Part shown: piece by piece, positions 33,453 to 44,929 of the stretch | Layout of the letters: every line of letters begins with the position of its first letter | Position numbering within the stretch: the first letter of the stretch is position 1 | Assembly: GCA_023935145.1 (NCBI GenBank) | Contig: CM043698.1 | Span: 142,766,001-142,830,000, forward strand | Direction of reading: 5' to 3' | From: Bretschneidera sinensis | Taxonomy: Eukaryota > Streptophyta > Magnoliopsida > Brassicales > Akaniaceae | DNA length: 64,000 bases | Position numbers and translations under genes: made by a program | Notes under the pieces: model-generated | What the model saw: only the letters and a program-made list of their open reading frames with translations | What the model was told of the DNA's origin: nothing | The model's database searches: none

Positions 33453-36278
33453 ATGGGTGCTATAGGGCCAATTACAGAATTTGTACAAATGATACAAGCA
33501 CCCATTGGCAAATGCTGACAGAAGCCTTGAGGAATATATGGATGATCTCAAAACAAAATCTAAAGAACTAAACTGCCGAAAGGAAGACAGAGCATCAAGA
33601 ATCACAACAGAGCTTTTTCCTGGAAAGACACTAAAGAGAGATGTTGAACTTTGGCAGAAAAATGTTGAAAGAATAAATAGTGAAATAATGCTCATTGACG
33701 AAGAATTTAAAAAAGTGAAGTATATCTCACGTGCACGCTTGGCAAGACGCATATGTAAGAAAGTAGAAGCACTTGATAAACTCCATCTAAAGGGTAGTTT
33801 TCCGGACTGCTTTTGCCAACAATCACATTAGCAGGTGAAACTACAACTAAGAGAAAATTGAAAGAAATTTGGGCATGCTTGATGAGCGAGCATGTTAGGA
33901 GGATTGGCATCTATGGAATGGGAGGATCGGGAAAAACGAATATCATGAAACATGTCTAGAGCGGCCTCCTGAAAAGTAGTGATAAGTTTGACTAGTTAAT
34001 TTGGGTTATTTCAAAGGATGATGATGTTATTAAATTACAAAATGACATTGCAAGAGAATTGAGAGTAGATCTTTCAAATGTTGAAGACGAAACAATAAGA
34101 GCATCAAAATTATTTGCAGCACTAGAAGGAAAGGGGAGATATGTGCTAATTTTAGATGACATGTGGGAACCATTTCATTTGGAGACTGTGGGTATTCCTC
34201 AACCTACTCCAGCTAATGGGTGTAAATTATTACTGACTACTCGATCACTTGAAGGTTGTCGATAGGAGTATCAAGATTGAGCTTCTCTCTGAAGAAGAAG
34301 CATGGGATTTATTCTTGGATAAAGTAGACCGTGAGATTTTACAGACTCAAGATATAGAAACAACTGCGAAAGGGATTGCTTCAAGAATGTGCATGCTTGC
34401 CTCTTGCAATTGTCACAATAGCTGGAAGCTTGAAGGGTGTAATCGATGTGTTTGAATGGTTGAATGCATTAGAAGAATCGAGAAATTCTGCAAACATTCA
34501 AAATGAAATGGGGAAACAAGTATTTGAGAAGTTGAAATTTAGTTCGTCAATTAAAGGATGAGAAACTCAAGAAATGTCTCCAATTATGTGCGCTATACCC
34601 TGAAGTTTTTAGATTGATAGGGAGGAGTTGATAGAGCTTCTGGTTGCTGAAGGAATAATAGAAGGATTCAACAGAAGGCAAGCGAAATTCAACAAGGGGC
34701 ATGCTATGTTGAACAAACTTGAAAATGTCTGTTTGTTGGAGAGTGTTACGGACAGTAGAGATAGAAAATATGTCAAGATGCATGATTTGATTAGAGATAT
34801 GGCGCTACAAATCATGAGTGTAGATTCCCGTAATATGGTTAAAGCCGGCATGCAACTAAAATATCTACCACATAAGGAGAAATGGACAAAGGATCTTACC
34901 GGGGTTTCGCTGATGAAGAATCATATAAGATAAATTCATTCTCGCAATTCATCAAAGTGCCCTAATCTCTAAACCTTATTTTTATGTAGAAATGATTTTC
35001 TAGAAAGTATTTCAGTTTCATTTTTTTCACAATCACACAGGCTCAGGGTCCTTGATCTTTCTGATACAAAAATCAAGAAATTGCCGGATTCTGTTTCTGA
35101 TATGGAAAATCTCACTACATTATTGCTCGGAGGATGTAAAGAGTTAAAGCATGTTCCCTCATTGGCGAAGCTTAATGTGTTAAGGAAGTTGGAACTCCAA
35201 AAGACAGGTCTCACAGAAGTACCGCAAGGCATTGAAATGTTGGCCGATCTTAGTTATCTTAATCTCAATGCAACAGGTCTGAATGAGTTACCCCCCTGGG
35301 TTTTTAGATAAGCTCTCTCGTCTTGAGTGCCTCATACTCAACCCATACATAAAAATTTCAACAATTAAATTTGGGGAAGTAGCAAGGTTGAGGAATTTGA
35401 AAGATTTTGCATGCCAATTCTGTGACTTCCGTGACTTTCATACTTCTGCCCGATACTTCATAGAGGGTAAAGGGCCTTCATTGAGCAACTGCTTTCTCAC
35501 AGTAGGGGTATTGGGTTATTTTTCATCAGGATACTTCATAGAGGGTAAAGGGCCTTCATTGAGCAACTGCTTTCTCACCGTAGGGGTATTGGGTTATTTT
35601 TCATCAGGTTTTGTATGTAAAAAAGAAGTACAGTTGGGTAAGTGCAATATTGGAAGAGGAAGATAAGAAGACTCCTTAGTGCTCCCAAGGGACGTTCAAT
35701 ACCTAGTTATTTCAAAGTGCCATGATGTGAAAAGCTTATGTGATGTTTCGTCTTTGGAAAATGCAACTCAATTGACTAGCATTGAAATTAGTAGATGTGA
35801 TCGATTAGAGTGTGTGCTTTGTTTGTCCGCCTCCTCATCCACTACACTTAAAAGCATGGAGACTCTACAACTCCTTACATTAAAGAACTTACGTGCTCTG
35901 TTCGGGGGAGAAAGGGCTGGTAGAGCTCCACAAAGAGTACCTTTTCCTGTCTCAAAAATTCTGAGTTATGGGAATGCCAGAATATGAAGAAGCTGTTCAC
36001 GCCTAGCTTTCTCCCGCTACTCCAAAACCTGGAAGTGATTGCAATCTGCTATTGTTACAATATGAAGGAGATAATAGCAGTGAAGGAAGAGGAAGCAGAG
36101 AGAAATTGTGAAGAAGGGATTATGGCTGATGAAAGCAACAGCATCAGCTGTCCCAAAGTCATCAACAAAAACACTGATGACGATGCTCACATTTTTCATT
36201 TCACTCTCCAAAGTTAAAGCATTTGAAATTGAATTACCTGCCCGAATTAAAGAGCATATGCAGTAGCAGAGCAGTGTT
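33453..36278 (+). pseudogene. CC-NBS-LRR resistance pseudogene, copy A
   Basis: The ATG at 33453 follows a splice-acceptor-like TATAATGCAG. In order: coiled coil (LEEYMDDLKTKSKELNCRKE, ELWQKNVERINSEI), P-loop GMGGSGKT near 33925, RNBS-A (LIWVISK), kinase-2 LILDDMWE near 34155, RNBS-B (NGCKLLLTTRS), CLPLAIVTIAGSL near 34395, RNBS-D-like (KCLQLCALYPE), MHD motif VKMHDLIRDMALQI near 34775, then leucine-rich repeats (LRVLDLSDTKIKKLP, LRKLELQKTGLTEVP, LSYLNLNATGLNELP). At least eight stops or shifts break it, including TAG at 33993 and a 10-bp deletion near 34266 not seen in copy B. The last ~460 bp of the gene are deleted at 36273. Relatives act as cytoplasmic immune receptors of the RPS2-like class. 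Confidence 0.9.
35453..35608 (+). repeat. 78-bp tandem duplication in LRR region, copy A
   Basis: Two units (35453-35530, 35531-35608), differing at one base, encode YFIEGKGPSLSNCF plus LTVGVLGYFSSG twice in frame. Copy B has the same at 61987-62142, so it arose before the segmental duplication. Confidence 0.95.
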
Positions 36279-37390
36279 CCTTTGATGCCAGTTTTTCTAT
36301 AATTGGACTTGTAAATGGCTCTTTTTGCGGTTTTCATTTTAGGCAGGAAGTAAGGATTTGTTACTAGGCGAGACTTAAACTACAACATTCTTGGGCTCAG
36401 CAGGGAACCAGAAGGGAACAGCACTCGCTCTTTGGAGAACCAGTTGGCTTCTAATTTTGGACTCCCTCTTTCTTATATCTCTGCATTTATGTTGAGGTGA
36501 TCTGTATTTAATGCTTGTTGTATTGTGTAGTTTGTTTTATGTCTGTACGATAAGCAAATTTTGTTCCTATTTGGCTGTTGCCTTCATAATTCTGCTTTGT
36601 AATTCAGTTCCTTATCATCTTGTGAAATAAGAATTTCACATTTCCCCCTCTTAAAGGTGAAGACCATGTGGACAGCAACTTTCGGTGGAGACAAAGACAA
36701 AATAAAAAAGAGAGACAAAAGCCATGTGTTTATGGTGGACACAAATGCCATGTTTTATGGCGGAGACAAAGGCCAAGCTTTAAAAGAAAATTAAAAATAA
36801 ACGAGTTTGACATTCAAATAAGTATTAATGTCGAACACTTATATTAGAGTCCCGGAACATAGAGATTCAATATTCAACAGGTGCAGACAATAAACCAAAA
36901 AAAATCTTTCAACAAAAACAAAGAAAGATTTTTTCATACAAAATAAAAAGCACTCATTTAAAATTTCTTTTATCTTAGGCAATACGCAGGAAAGATAAAA
37001 CTATCAAATTCAAGCTAATAAAAAACTCATCAACCAGCCAGATCTCTTATATTCCAACAGATATTTCTACTCTGTACAGGCATTTGACAAACAGTATGTC
37101 TGTTTGGTTTGCTGAGAAAACTCAGGGAAAGGAGAGAAAAACTCGAAGTTAAATGTTACTACTACAAGTTAAATGGTTCTAAACTAGCCGCTGCGATAAG
37201 CTTCCCATGCTTTATTTTCTTTCATTTTCTTGGCAACCAAACAGAGTGGAGATTACTTACGGAGTTTGTTACATAAATCCAAGAAAAATGAAGTGAAAAA
37301 TTATGATTTATGACATGAGCGTTGAACGGAGGGTATGATGTGAGCGAGATCGTGGTAAGTAACCGTGGTCTCCTCTTCCCTGCCGTTAGA
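36279..37390. other. 3' flank of resistance pseudogene A
   Basis: Non-coding. It includes imperfect GGTGGAGACAAAG-type repeats at 36665-36775 that are shared with copy B. Nothing else recognised. Confidence 0.7.
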
Positions 37391-37470
37391 TTGTAGTAAT
37401 TTCTTTGAAGATTTGCCTATTAAAGTGGACAACAGAATTTAAAATAAAATTTCTTTAACAATAAACAAAA

Positions 37471-37543
37471 GCAGGGATAGCTCAATTGGGAGAGCGTCAG
37501 ACTGAAGATTTAAAGGTCACGTGTTCGATCCACGTTCACCGCA
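37471..37543 (+). tRNA. tRNA-Phe (GAA), possibly a pseudogene
   Basis: 73 nt with the plant tRNA-Phe layout: GCAGGGA acceptor strand, TAGCTCAATTGGGAGAGCG D arm, loop CTGAAGA giving anticodon GAA, GTTCGATC T loop, discriminator A. A run of T follows as pol III terminator. Against usual plant tRNA-Phe it has G3 to A (mismatch in the acceptor stem), a weakened anticodon stem (TCAGA opposite TTTAA), but a compensated T stem (ACGTG/CACGT). Charging and function are doubtful. Confidence 0.6.
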
Positions 37544-38764
37544 TTTTTTGATATTCCTCATCTTCAGCATTACAAAACACAGCGTTTCATGCTTAGTTAA
37601 ACGATGTCGCTTTAGTGTCCTTCTCTAAAATAATTTTTTTTTTGTAAAGTACATGTATAACCTTGTGACTTGATCTACTTTACAATAAGATTTTTTTTTT
37701 GTACATAATTAACTTTGTGATTTTTAATTAATTGTAATGTAATAATTTTAAAAATTATTTATAAATGTATTCTACCATAAAATAATTACAGCTAAATTTT
37801 TTATTTATTTTTTTACTATTAAGAATTAAAAACCCATAAAAAATAACATTCGAGTAAAAATTTCTTAAAATTATTAGATGATCTCCAAATGATTTGTAAA
37901 ATTTATTGAGTAATAGATCAATCTCGCACCCAAATGAATAGAAATAAACAGTGAAGTTAACAAAAATCCACCTTACGCTAATAATATAAACCACAAGATT
38001 TGTTACTTAACTAAAAAAACCCTAAAAAATAAACCAATAATTTAGCTTTTCTTTTTTACCCACGTTCTTTTGATTTGAATTGCAAACTTTGAAATTGATT
38101 GATGTCTTGCTAAAATACTTTCTAGATTGCAACTTTAAGATCAAATACTCAAAAATAAACTTCATAGGCATTTTAACTGTGAATTTCTCACTATTGAATT
38201 TTAACTCGAAACAATGTTTTCAAGTAACAAAATGAATCTTTCAGCTCTAAACTGGCATCAAGCCTGATTAAAGAAAAAAAAAAGTAATGATAAATTATCT
38301 CCTGTCTGCCTCTTCATATAGTATCCAAAACTCCTCCGCTGCCATGACTTCAAATAGCATCATCACTCCATACAGCTGAGCCGAAAACCTAATTAAACAC
38401 GAGTATTCGAATTTTCATTTCGTAGTCAGGAAAACGGACAAACACAGAAATATCTACTCAGTTGTTGGAGGTTAGGCACCAGTTTTCGCAGTCGAGGTAT
38501 TCAAATTGTTAACACAAACACTCTTCCAAACATGAAACTGAGGTGAGCATGAGGATATATGAGCATAAGAACAGGCAAGTAAAGCGGTTAAAATACAAAT
38601 GAATATTGCTAACACCTCAAGTTCAAAACTGATCATGTCACTTCAGTGTGCTTTAAGTAACTCTTGCAAAGATATGCCCAATCCGTACAGGTTCCCATAT
38701 GATTGGTTGGGAGAATATCAATGCAACACCTTACCCATCCCTGTCGCCTGAAATTAAGTTTAGA
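37544..38764. other. Non-coding spacer of block 2
   Basis: AT-rich; matches block 1 apart from the solo LTR there. Near 38280-38450 it has sequence that block 1 lacks. No gene. Confidence 0.7.
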
Positions 38765-39775
38765 TTATATGGATTTCAAAACCTCCCCTAGAACTAGTCC
38801 CCACTGAGTCCAATGGCTGCCACCCTGCATTGGGAAATTTTCAGGATATAAAATCAGCGATGTTATCTGATTAAAACATTCTAGAGAAGCTCAAGATACT
38901 AAAGACTTCAGATTATGCATCTCTTTTAAGTCCAGAAGAATGAATTAGGCAACAAGCCTGAACAAGGGGATAAAACAGCATGAGACAAGAACATACCTGA
39001 CAAAGCACAGCAAAAGGTTCTCTTAGAGGTCCATCACATGAGAGCTCACTTGTACTTTCGTCAATGAAGGTTCCATCTGCAAAGATCACCTAAAAATCAC
39101 ACAAGAGAGTCAAGTTAATAAGAAAAAGGAATTCAAATAAAATGAGCAAATTCTATTTGAAGAAATTTTCTTATCTAATATACTTCCAAATAAACTTTCG
39201 AGTGTTGCCACCCCTCTCAATCTACGTTTTGAAAAAAAAAGGCCAGTTCTCGCAAGAAGAACCAATTTAAATTTTTTTTTCCCAAATTCATGGATCATTC
39301 TATATGTTATCTTGACAGTCCAAACAATATGTTCAAAGTCAGCAGGCCAAGGACTTGCAATCTTTTATCTAGGCAAATTACCAACAAAGGGGCCTGCTAA
39401 CTGCAAGTTAATCATACCTAGCGCCTACTTACCTGCAAATATGCCCCAAACATATATTCTTTTTTTATAATTAAAAATTTTATAAAAAAGGGCACCTGGG
39501 GATACTTCTACCCATGAACAAAAAGCTTAGGAGGGAAGTCTATTCCTTGATTCCCCTTTCCATTTTTGGGTTTTTTAGTTTGAATGGAATAGGAGAGTTT
39601 TTGATGGCAAGGAAAAACCACATCCCAATCGACAATTATAACAAAAAATTCCAACAAAAGTCTAAATGAGCCTACCATTCATGGAAACATTATTGTCCAG
39701 TACACTTCAAAAGTTCAAATTCTTGTGGCGTTCATCGCATCCATTTCCATCTCATACATAATGCTGAAAACTTAC

Positions 39776-41882
39776 TTTTTTTTTGATCTGTAAATAAAAC
39801 TTATATTAATAAAAAATGTACAAAAAATTATGGGCATATCCAGGAGATTTACAATGAGAGCATATATAGAAAACAAAAATAAGCTTACAAAAGAAGCCTA
39901 CTCTCTAGGCAAAAGGCATACACTATTCTATAAATTACAGTTTGAATCTTCTTGGCTAGGCAGATAGGTTGAATTGAGGTTTGCTCAAATAATTTAGCAT
40001 TTCTAGCCATCCATATACTGTACACTGTGCAAGCTAGGGCTATCCTTTTTGCTATGGCTGGGGGCCATTCTTCTTGCTTCCTTTCGGGTCCAGTTGATTG
40101 CACTTTCTATAGTTGACATTTGTCTTCTGCAACCTAACCAAACTTTGATGAAATCCTAGGTTTCCTTACTAATCCGGCAAGAGAAGAAAAAGTGCACCCT
40201 AGATTCATCATGCTCTTTGCATAAAGGGCAGAGTTTATCTTCTCCATCCAGCTGTAGTCTGTCCTTAATGAGAAGCCTGCCCTTAATAACCAACCAAAGA
40301 ATAAAGGAGTACTTAGGGGGGCAGTGACCATTCCACACCAATGAAGCCCAACTGACTACATTTCCTTTCTGCCTGAATGAGTTGTAGACCTTCTTTATGT
40401 ACAGATCATTCTGGTCATTCCATTCCATTAATTTGTCCCTAGCCTGCTGACTAGAAGCTGACTGCCTAATCAGGTCATCTCTGATTCCTAGAATTTTCTT
40501 CCAGAGGGGCGAGTCATCCTTTCTTGCCATGATCTCCCAAATAGTTATGTTCATCAAGTAGTAGTGCTGCACCCACTGAATCCACATGGAGTCTTTCTTC
40601 ATGTGAATGTTCCATAGGACCCTGGTAAGGAGAGCCTTGTTCCATGCTTTTAGGTCCACAAGGCCTAGACCACTTTCAGTTTTTGGTTTGCATAAGTCAG
40701 CCCAAGCCACAAGAGCCTTCCTCATACCATTACTCCTACCATTCCATAGGAATGATCTGCATATTTTAATTATTTTTTCCAGGATGTTACCAGGGATGGG
40801 GAAAATGGCAAGCCAAAAACATTCCACCCCTTGAAGTACTGATTTTATCAATTCTGTTCTGCCAGCATATGACAAAGAAGATCTAACCCAGACATTTATG
40901 TAACCAGATAGCTTTTTTATAAGGGGGGAGTAGTGGGCTGCATTCAATCTTGCTGAAGCCAGAGGAACACCCAAGTATTTGAAGGGGAGGCTACCATCTT
41001 CCATTCTAGTAATCCTTCTGATTTCCATTAACTCAGCACCTTGGACTCTAGCATGGAATATATTTGAATTGGACAAGCTTGCTTGCAACCCAGAGCACTC
41101 ACTGAATTGGTTAACACATTTCATTAGCTGCCCAACAGACCAAGCATCACCTCTAGCAAAGAGAATGAGATCATCTGCAAAAGCCAAGTGGGTGATCTTG
41201 ATTTTGTCACACTTAGGGTGATATCTGAACCCATCCTCTTCATTCAGTCTTCCAAGAAGTCTGGACAAGTACTCCACAATCATGACAAACAAGTAGGGGG
41301 AAAGGGGGTCTCCTTGTTTGAGACCCCTTTTACCAACAAAAAAACCATGCAAACTCCCATTTATAGATAGAGAGAAGGCTGTGGAAGTAACACATTCCAT
41401 GATCCATTTTCTAAATTTTTCAGGAAACCCAAGACCAGCAATTAAGCTATTCAGGAACTCCCACTCTACAGTGTCATAAGCTTTTCTGATGTCTATCTTG
41501 ATCATACACCTTGGAGAGATCCTCTTTCTGCAGTATTTCCTGAGCAACTCCTGGACCAGGTAGATGTTTTCAGCCATGCTTCTAGACTTAATGAAGGCTA
41601 CCTGGGCAGGATTGACAATGCTGTCAAGGCAGGGGGCTAATCTGGAGGCAAGGATCTTAGAGATGATCTTATAAATCACTTTACAGCAGGTTATAGGTCT
41701 GAAATCCTCCACCTTAGAAGCTTGTTTGCTCTTAGGGATCAAAGCAAGGGAGGTATGGTTTATCTGTTTGAGCAGCCTCCTATTCTGGAAAAATTCCTGC
41801 ACAGCCTCAATAATATCTTGGTTGATTACATCCCATGCTTTCTTGAAGAATCTAGAACAATAGCCATCTGGAAGAATAGCTC
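39776..41882 (-). mobile_element. 5'-truncated LINE in an intron of the PLP gene
   Basis: Minus-strand LINE ending in a poly-A (T9 at 39776-39784 on the plus strand). It begins abruptly at about 41882 inside the RT domain (ILPDGYCSRFFKKAWD). It lies in the intron between exons 41962-42081 and 38997-39089. The flanks CTCATACATAATGCTG (39751) and CTCATTTACATAGAAGCTG (41882) may be a decayed target-site duplication. Confidence 0.9.
40156..41802 (-). pseudogene. LINE reverse transcriptase with zf-RVT tail
   Basis: A surprisingly long open frame (548 residues from an internal Met, open to 41882). SLALIPKSKQASKVEDFRPI, RSMAENIYLVQELL, GLKQGDPLSPYLFVM and HLAFADDLILFARGD (catalytic FADD) are RT blocks. 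FPIPGNILEKI, LVAWADLCKPK and PKYSFILWLVIKGRL...CPLC..HDESRVHFFF form the usual C-terminal zf-RVT region. The endonuclease is missing because of truncation. The tail continues in another frame at 39885-40103. The open frame points to a fairly recent insertion. Confidence 0.9.
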
Positions 41883-42610
41883 ATTTACATAGAAGCTGTT
41901 AACATTATTTACTGTATTGAAAAAACATAAGCTTGAATGTAAAGTTGAATTATATCCAGACCTCTGATGCATATCCAGGAGTTGTACCCGCAGTTGGTTT
42001 AGTGAATGAACCTACAGGGGAGCTTCTCTGTATAGCCTCACAGAAAGCAAGGAGACACTCACAATTTCCCAGTTGTACAGCCTGAAAATCATCAGAGAGT
42101 AATTGGCCTTTTTCCTTTCTTTCTTCCCAGAGAAGTAATAAAAAATTCAAAAATATTCTTAAAACCAAAATTTTCCAGTGAACTAACTGAAACTGCAGAA
42201 CCAATAACGTTATCATCATATAGACAATGTTATAAGTATAACTAAGGGATAAATACAAATGAAACAGTAAACAGAAGGGACTGGCTGCAGCAGGCACGTA
42301 GAGAATCTTTCAACTAATCCAGCTCATTTAATCATTAGCCAAGGAAAAGGCGAAACTAAACAGCCTAAGATGATAATATATAACTGGAAATGGTATATAA
42401 TAATCTTAAGAAATAACAAACCTGCACTGTATCATGACAGGAGACACGAGGAAGTGGCTGCACCTTGTATCCTTTAGACGCCATAACTTCTGCTACTAGA
42501 AGGGTTCCCTTAAATTAAAAGAGAGAAATTCCTGTCAACACCACATAAAGAAGACAAAAAGGCATGAGCAATGAAAAATCAGAATCCATTACCTTGATTG
42601 CTTCACCAAC

Positions 42611-43057
42611 TGACGCCGGGCAGAATAACGATTATTCTATAGGCTAGTTTCAAGAGAGAATTCGCAGGGAAAAAAAACACAATTTTATTTAATAATAATG
42701 ATAATTTGTCTTTTCCGTATGTGACCTTCTTATTTATAAGGTCAAAGCAAAAAAAAGGAAAAAAAATCCCCGAAAACATAATCTTGGGGAAAATTAAGGA
42801 AATTACTAAAATTAAGCAATTGTATTAAGGCAGAATCAACACCAGTCAATTCTGACTTGAATACAAAAGGAAATTGCAAATGGAAAGTTTCCTAAAACTG
42901 GAAGCTGCCAATTTGAAGGCCTAAAACAGAATCAACGGCAGTCAACCGTTCTAGGTAGTCCACCTGCCATTTTTGCGTTGATCTGTCAACTCAAGGTATC
43001 TCCGTGCCCGTGTTATCTGACAACTCAGCATCATCTGATTCGGATCCTCCTACATCA
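42611..43057 (-). mobile_element. Solo LTR inside an exon, TSD CCAAC
   Basis: 447 bp with TG...CA ends. CCAAC lies on both sides (42606-42610 and 43058-43062). Taking it out joins the exon to read SSQMVGEAIK, as in the enzyme family. On the minus strand it has TATAAATAAGAAGG near 42738, the likely promoter of the former element. An older reading of the repeat as 8 bp (TCACCAAC) is possible because of chance matches at the border. Confidence 0.85.
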
Positions 43058-44929
43058 CCAACCATTTGAGATGAAAGGAACAAGCCTTGAAATAGAGCTT
43101 GTATAATATTACCAGGGGCTGAGCCACAATCAACCCCAAGGCCTGGTGCAGAGAGACGAGCTGCAGCTACTTCTACCCATCGTTTTCTCCCTGCAACATA
43201 TCCAACACAAGGTGCAATGGTCCCACCAGGATTTTTTATCAAATTACCTGCAATCAAATCAGCACCCTACCCCACCATTAACAAAAGTATGTCACCTGTC
43301 TTCAGAAGGAAGAAATACAAAATATGACACTTACCACCATAGGAGGTTCAATACTTTCCACAAATTCACCATAGCAATTATCCACCATGACCAAACAATT
43401 TGGATTTTGCATCTAAACGTAAAATGCGGAGGACACCAAGGGTGAAATAATAAAGAGCATCAGAGAAACAAGAAATATATGAAGTGCTCTTTGCATTAAT
43501 AAAATGCTTCAATAATAAAATTGCACCAATGTCTTGAAAAAACTACAATGTCCCAGGAAGTTAAGACTTAAGAAGGTTGTCTTATTATGAATGCCCCAAC
43601 CAGTCGAGTCAATAAAATTTATCAAAATACTTTAAATAGAAAGAAATGTCAGGTTAATGAGATCAAGGTTTTAGTGATTAAGCGAAAGAGAAACCATTCA
43701 AGCCAGAGAATCATCCACTCAACCCCAAAAGCACTCAAATTTTGCTGTTGCAAAGAAAGACCTTGCTTCACCAATGTGCTGCAGATGAAGATATAGAAAC
43801 AAACATTTGCTCTGTATAGGCTTACCTTGATAATTTCTATTGCCCTCACTATCTCATTAACACTTAAACTCTGATGCCATGAATAACCACACGACCTCTG
43901 TATGAGAGCACATTTTGTATGAGGTTTCAAAGCACTCCTAAGTGCATCCCAGTCAAGTCCACCATCTTCAGCAAGCTGCAATAACATTGATCTGAGAGGA
44001 AATTCACAGCCGAAACTCAAAATTCTCTCACGAGGTTATAAGCAACATACAGGAACTTCTCGATACTTCACTCCAAAATCTTTAAGGGAACCTAGCCCAT
44101 TAGAATCCCTGTTTCTAATAACTTCTTCTAAAGTATCATAGGGAGCACCAGCAACTGCCAAAAGCTGACAATCAAGTTAGTCTAAGGGTCTAAGCCATAT
44201 TCTAATTGCAGAGGAGGCAGAGAACGTTGTACACTACCAAGTTTATTTTGATAAGGTTGTACACTACCAAGTTGAACATTCACAAGGTATAGGACAGACA
44301 ATGTCAAATAAATAGCTCACCTCATCCCCTGGTCTTAACAGAGCCAACAAGGCACAAGTGATAGCATGGGTACCTGAGAAAAACTGAAGGTAAAGGAGCA
44401 AATAGGATTAGCAAATATTGCAGACTCAGCACCAAAGATTTCTGCAAAGGCTTGGTCAAGTGCTTCCCTTCCTCCAGCTTCATCATGACCATAGCCAGTG
44501 CAGCCAGCAAAGTGCTGATTATAAACGTAAGCATGACAAGAAAAATTAAGTAATATCATATACAAACAAGGTTTACTTGCTGAGAATTATGACTAAATGC
44601 ATGATCATATGGAGACGCCCACAAGCCCATTTGAATGTCTAAGCATGGAGTTGCAAAGTGAAGTAAGATACGTCCACATCTGAACTAATAACATATTCAA
44701 GCAGTCTACCAGTGGTCCCACATCAAAGAACATTTCAGAAACCGCATCTAGGACTATGATGTATACATATCAAATATCAATTGGCATGTTCTATATAAAT
44801 AGAATGTTTACTCACATGAGATCCAACCCGAGCATTCTGGAAAGCTTTAACGACACGGGAAGTGTTGCATGCCACCAACTTATCCACGGCTCTGAACTCT
44901 GAATGCAAGGAGTCCACTGCTTTTGCCAC

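Larger units (their letters stand above)
32321..37001. repeat. Segmental duplication, copy A (copy B 53494-64000)
   Basis: From ATACAACCAAGTAAG (32321 and 53494) onward the two regions run colinear through the copia-1 leader, its 5' LTR, the resistance pseudogene and flank, to the last base of the window (37001 = 64000). Differences are few substitutions, the copia-2 insertion in B, AT-repeat length and a 464-bp gap in A. The right end is not reached inside the window. Confidence 0.95.
37388..39270. repeat. Duplicated block 2 (paralogous to 20195-22350)
   Basis: The uninterrupted version of block 1. It holds a tRNA-Phe copy and the 3' end of the PLP-enzyme gene, which continues to the right only here. 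So block 2 is probably closer to the ancestral arrangement. Confidence 0.85.
38765..44929 (-). pseudogene. Methionine gamma-lyase/aluminium-resistance-like PLP enzyme, interrupted
   Basis: Ten coding exons on the minus strand, all phase 0: 44816-44929, 44416-44514, 44321-44383, 44051-44164, 43826-43975, 43335-43412, 43058-43266 plus 42593-42605, 42422-42508, 41962-42081, 38997-39089 and 38765-38824 (the split exon counted once). They encode GSHHFAGCTGYGHDEAGG, FFSGTHAITCALLALLRPGD, LLAVAGAPYDTLEEVI, ALIQRSCGYSW, LVMVDNCYGEFVE (PLP-binding Asp), LIAGNLIKNPGGTIAPC (likely PLP lysine) and a HWTQWGLVLGEVLKSI end. This is the PLP-dependent family annotated as methionine gamma-lyase or cystathionine beta-lyase/aluminium-resistance protein. 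Lesions: a solo LTR in one exon, loss of the donor after exon 44416-44514, and no N-terminal exon found upstream. Substrate in plants is uncertain. Confidence 0.85.

Noticed and set aside
42603..42610. 8-bp TSD (TCACCAAC) pointing to an hAT insertion in the PLP exon
   Set aside because: With a 5-bp CCAAC duplication the insert has TG...CA ends and a TATA box as in an LTR; the extra three bases are explained by a chance match at the border.
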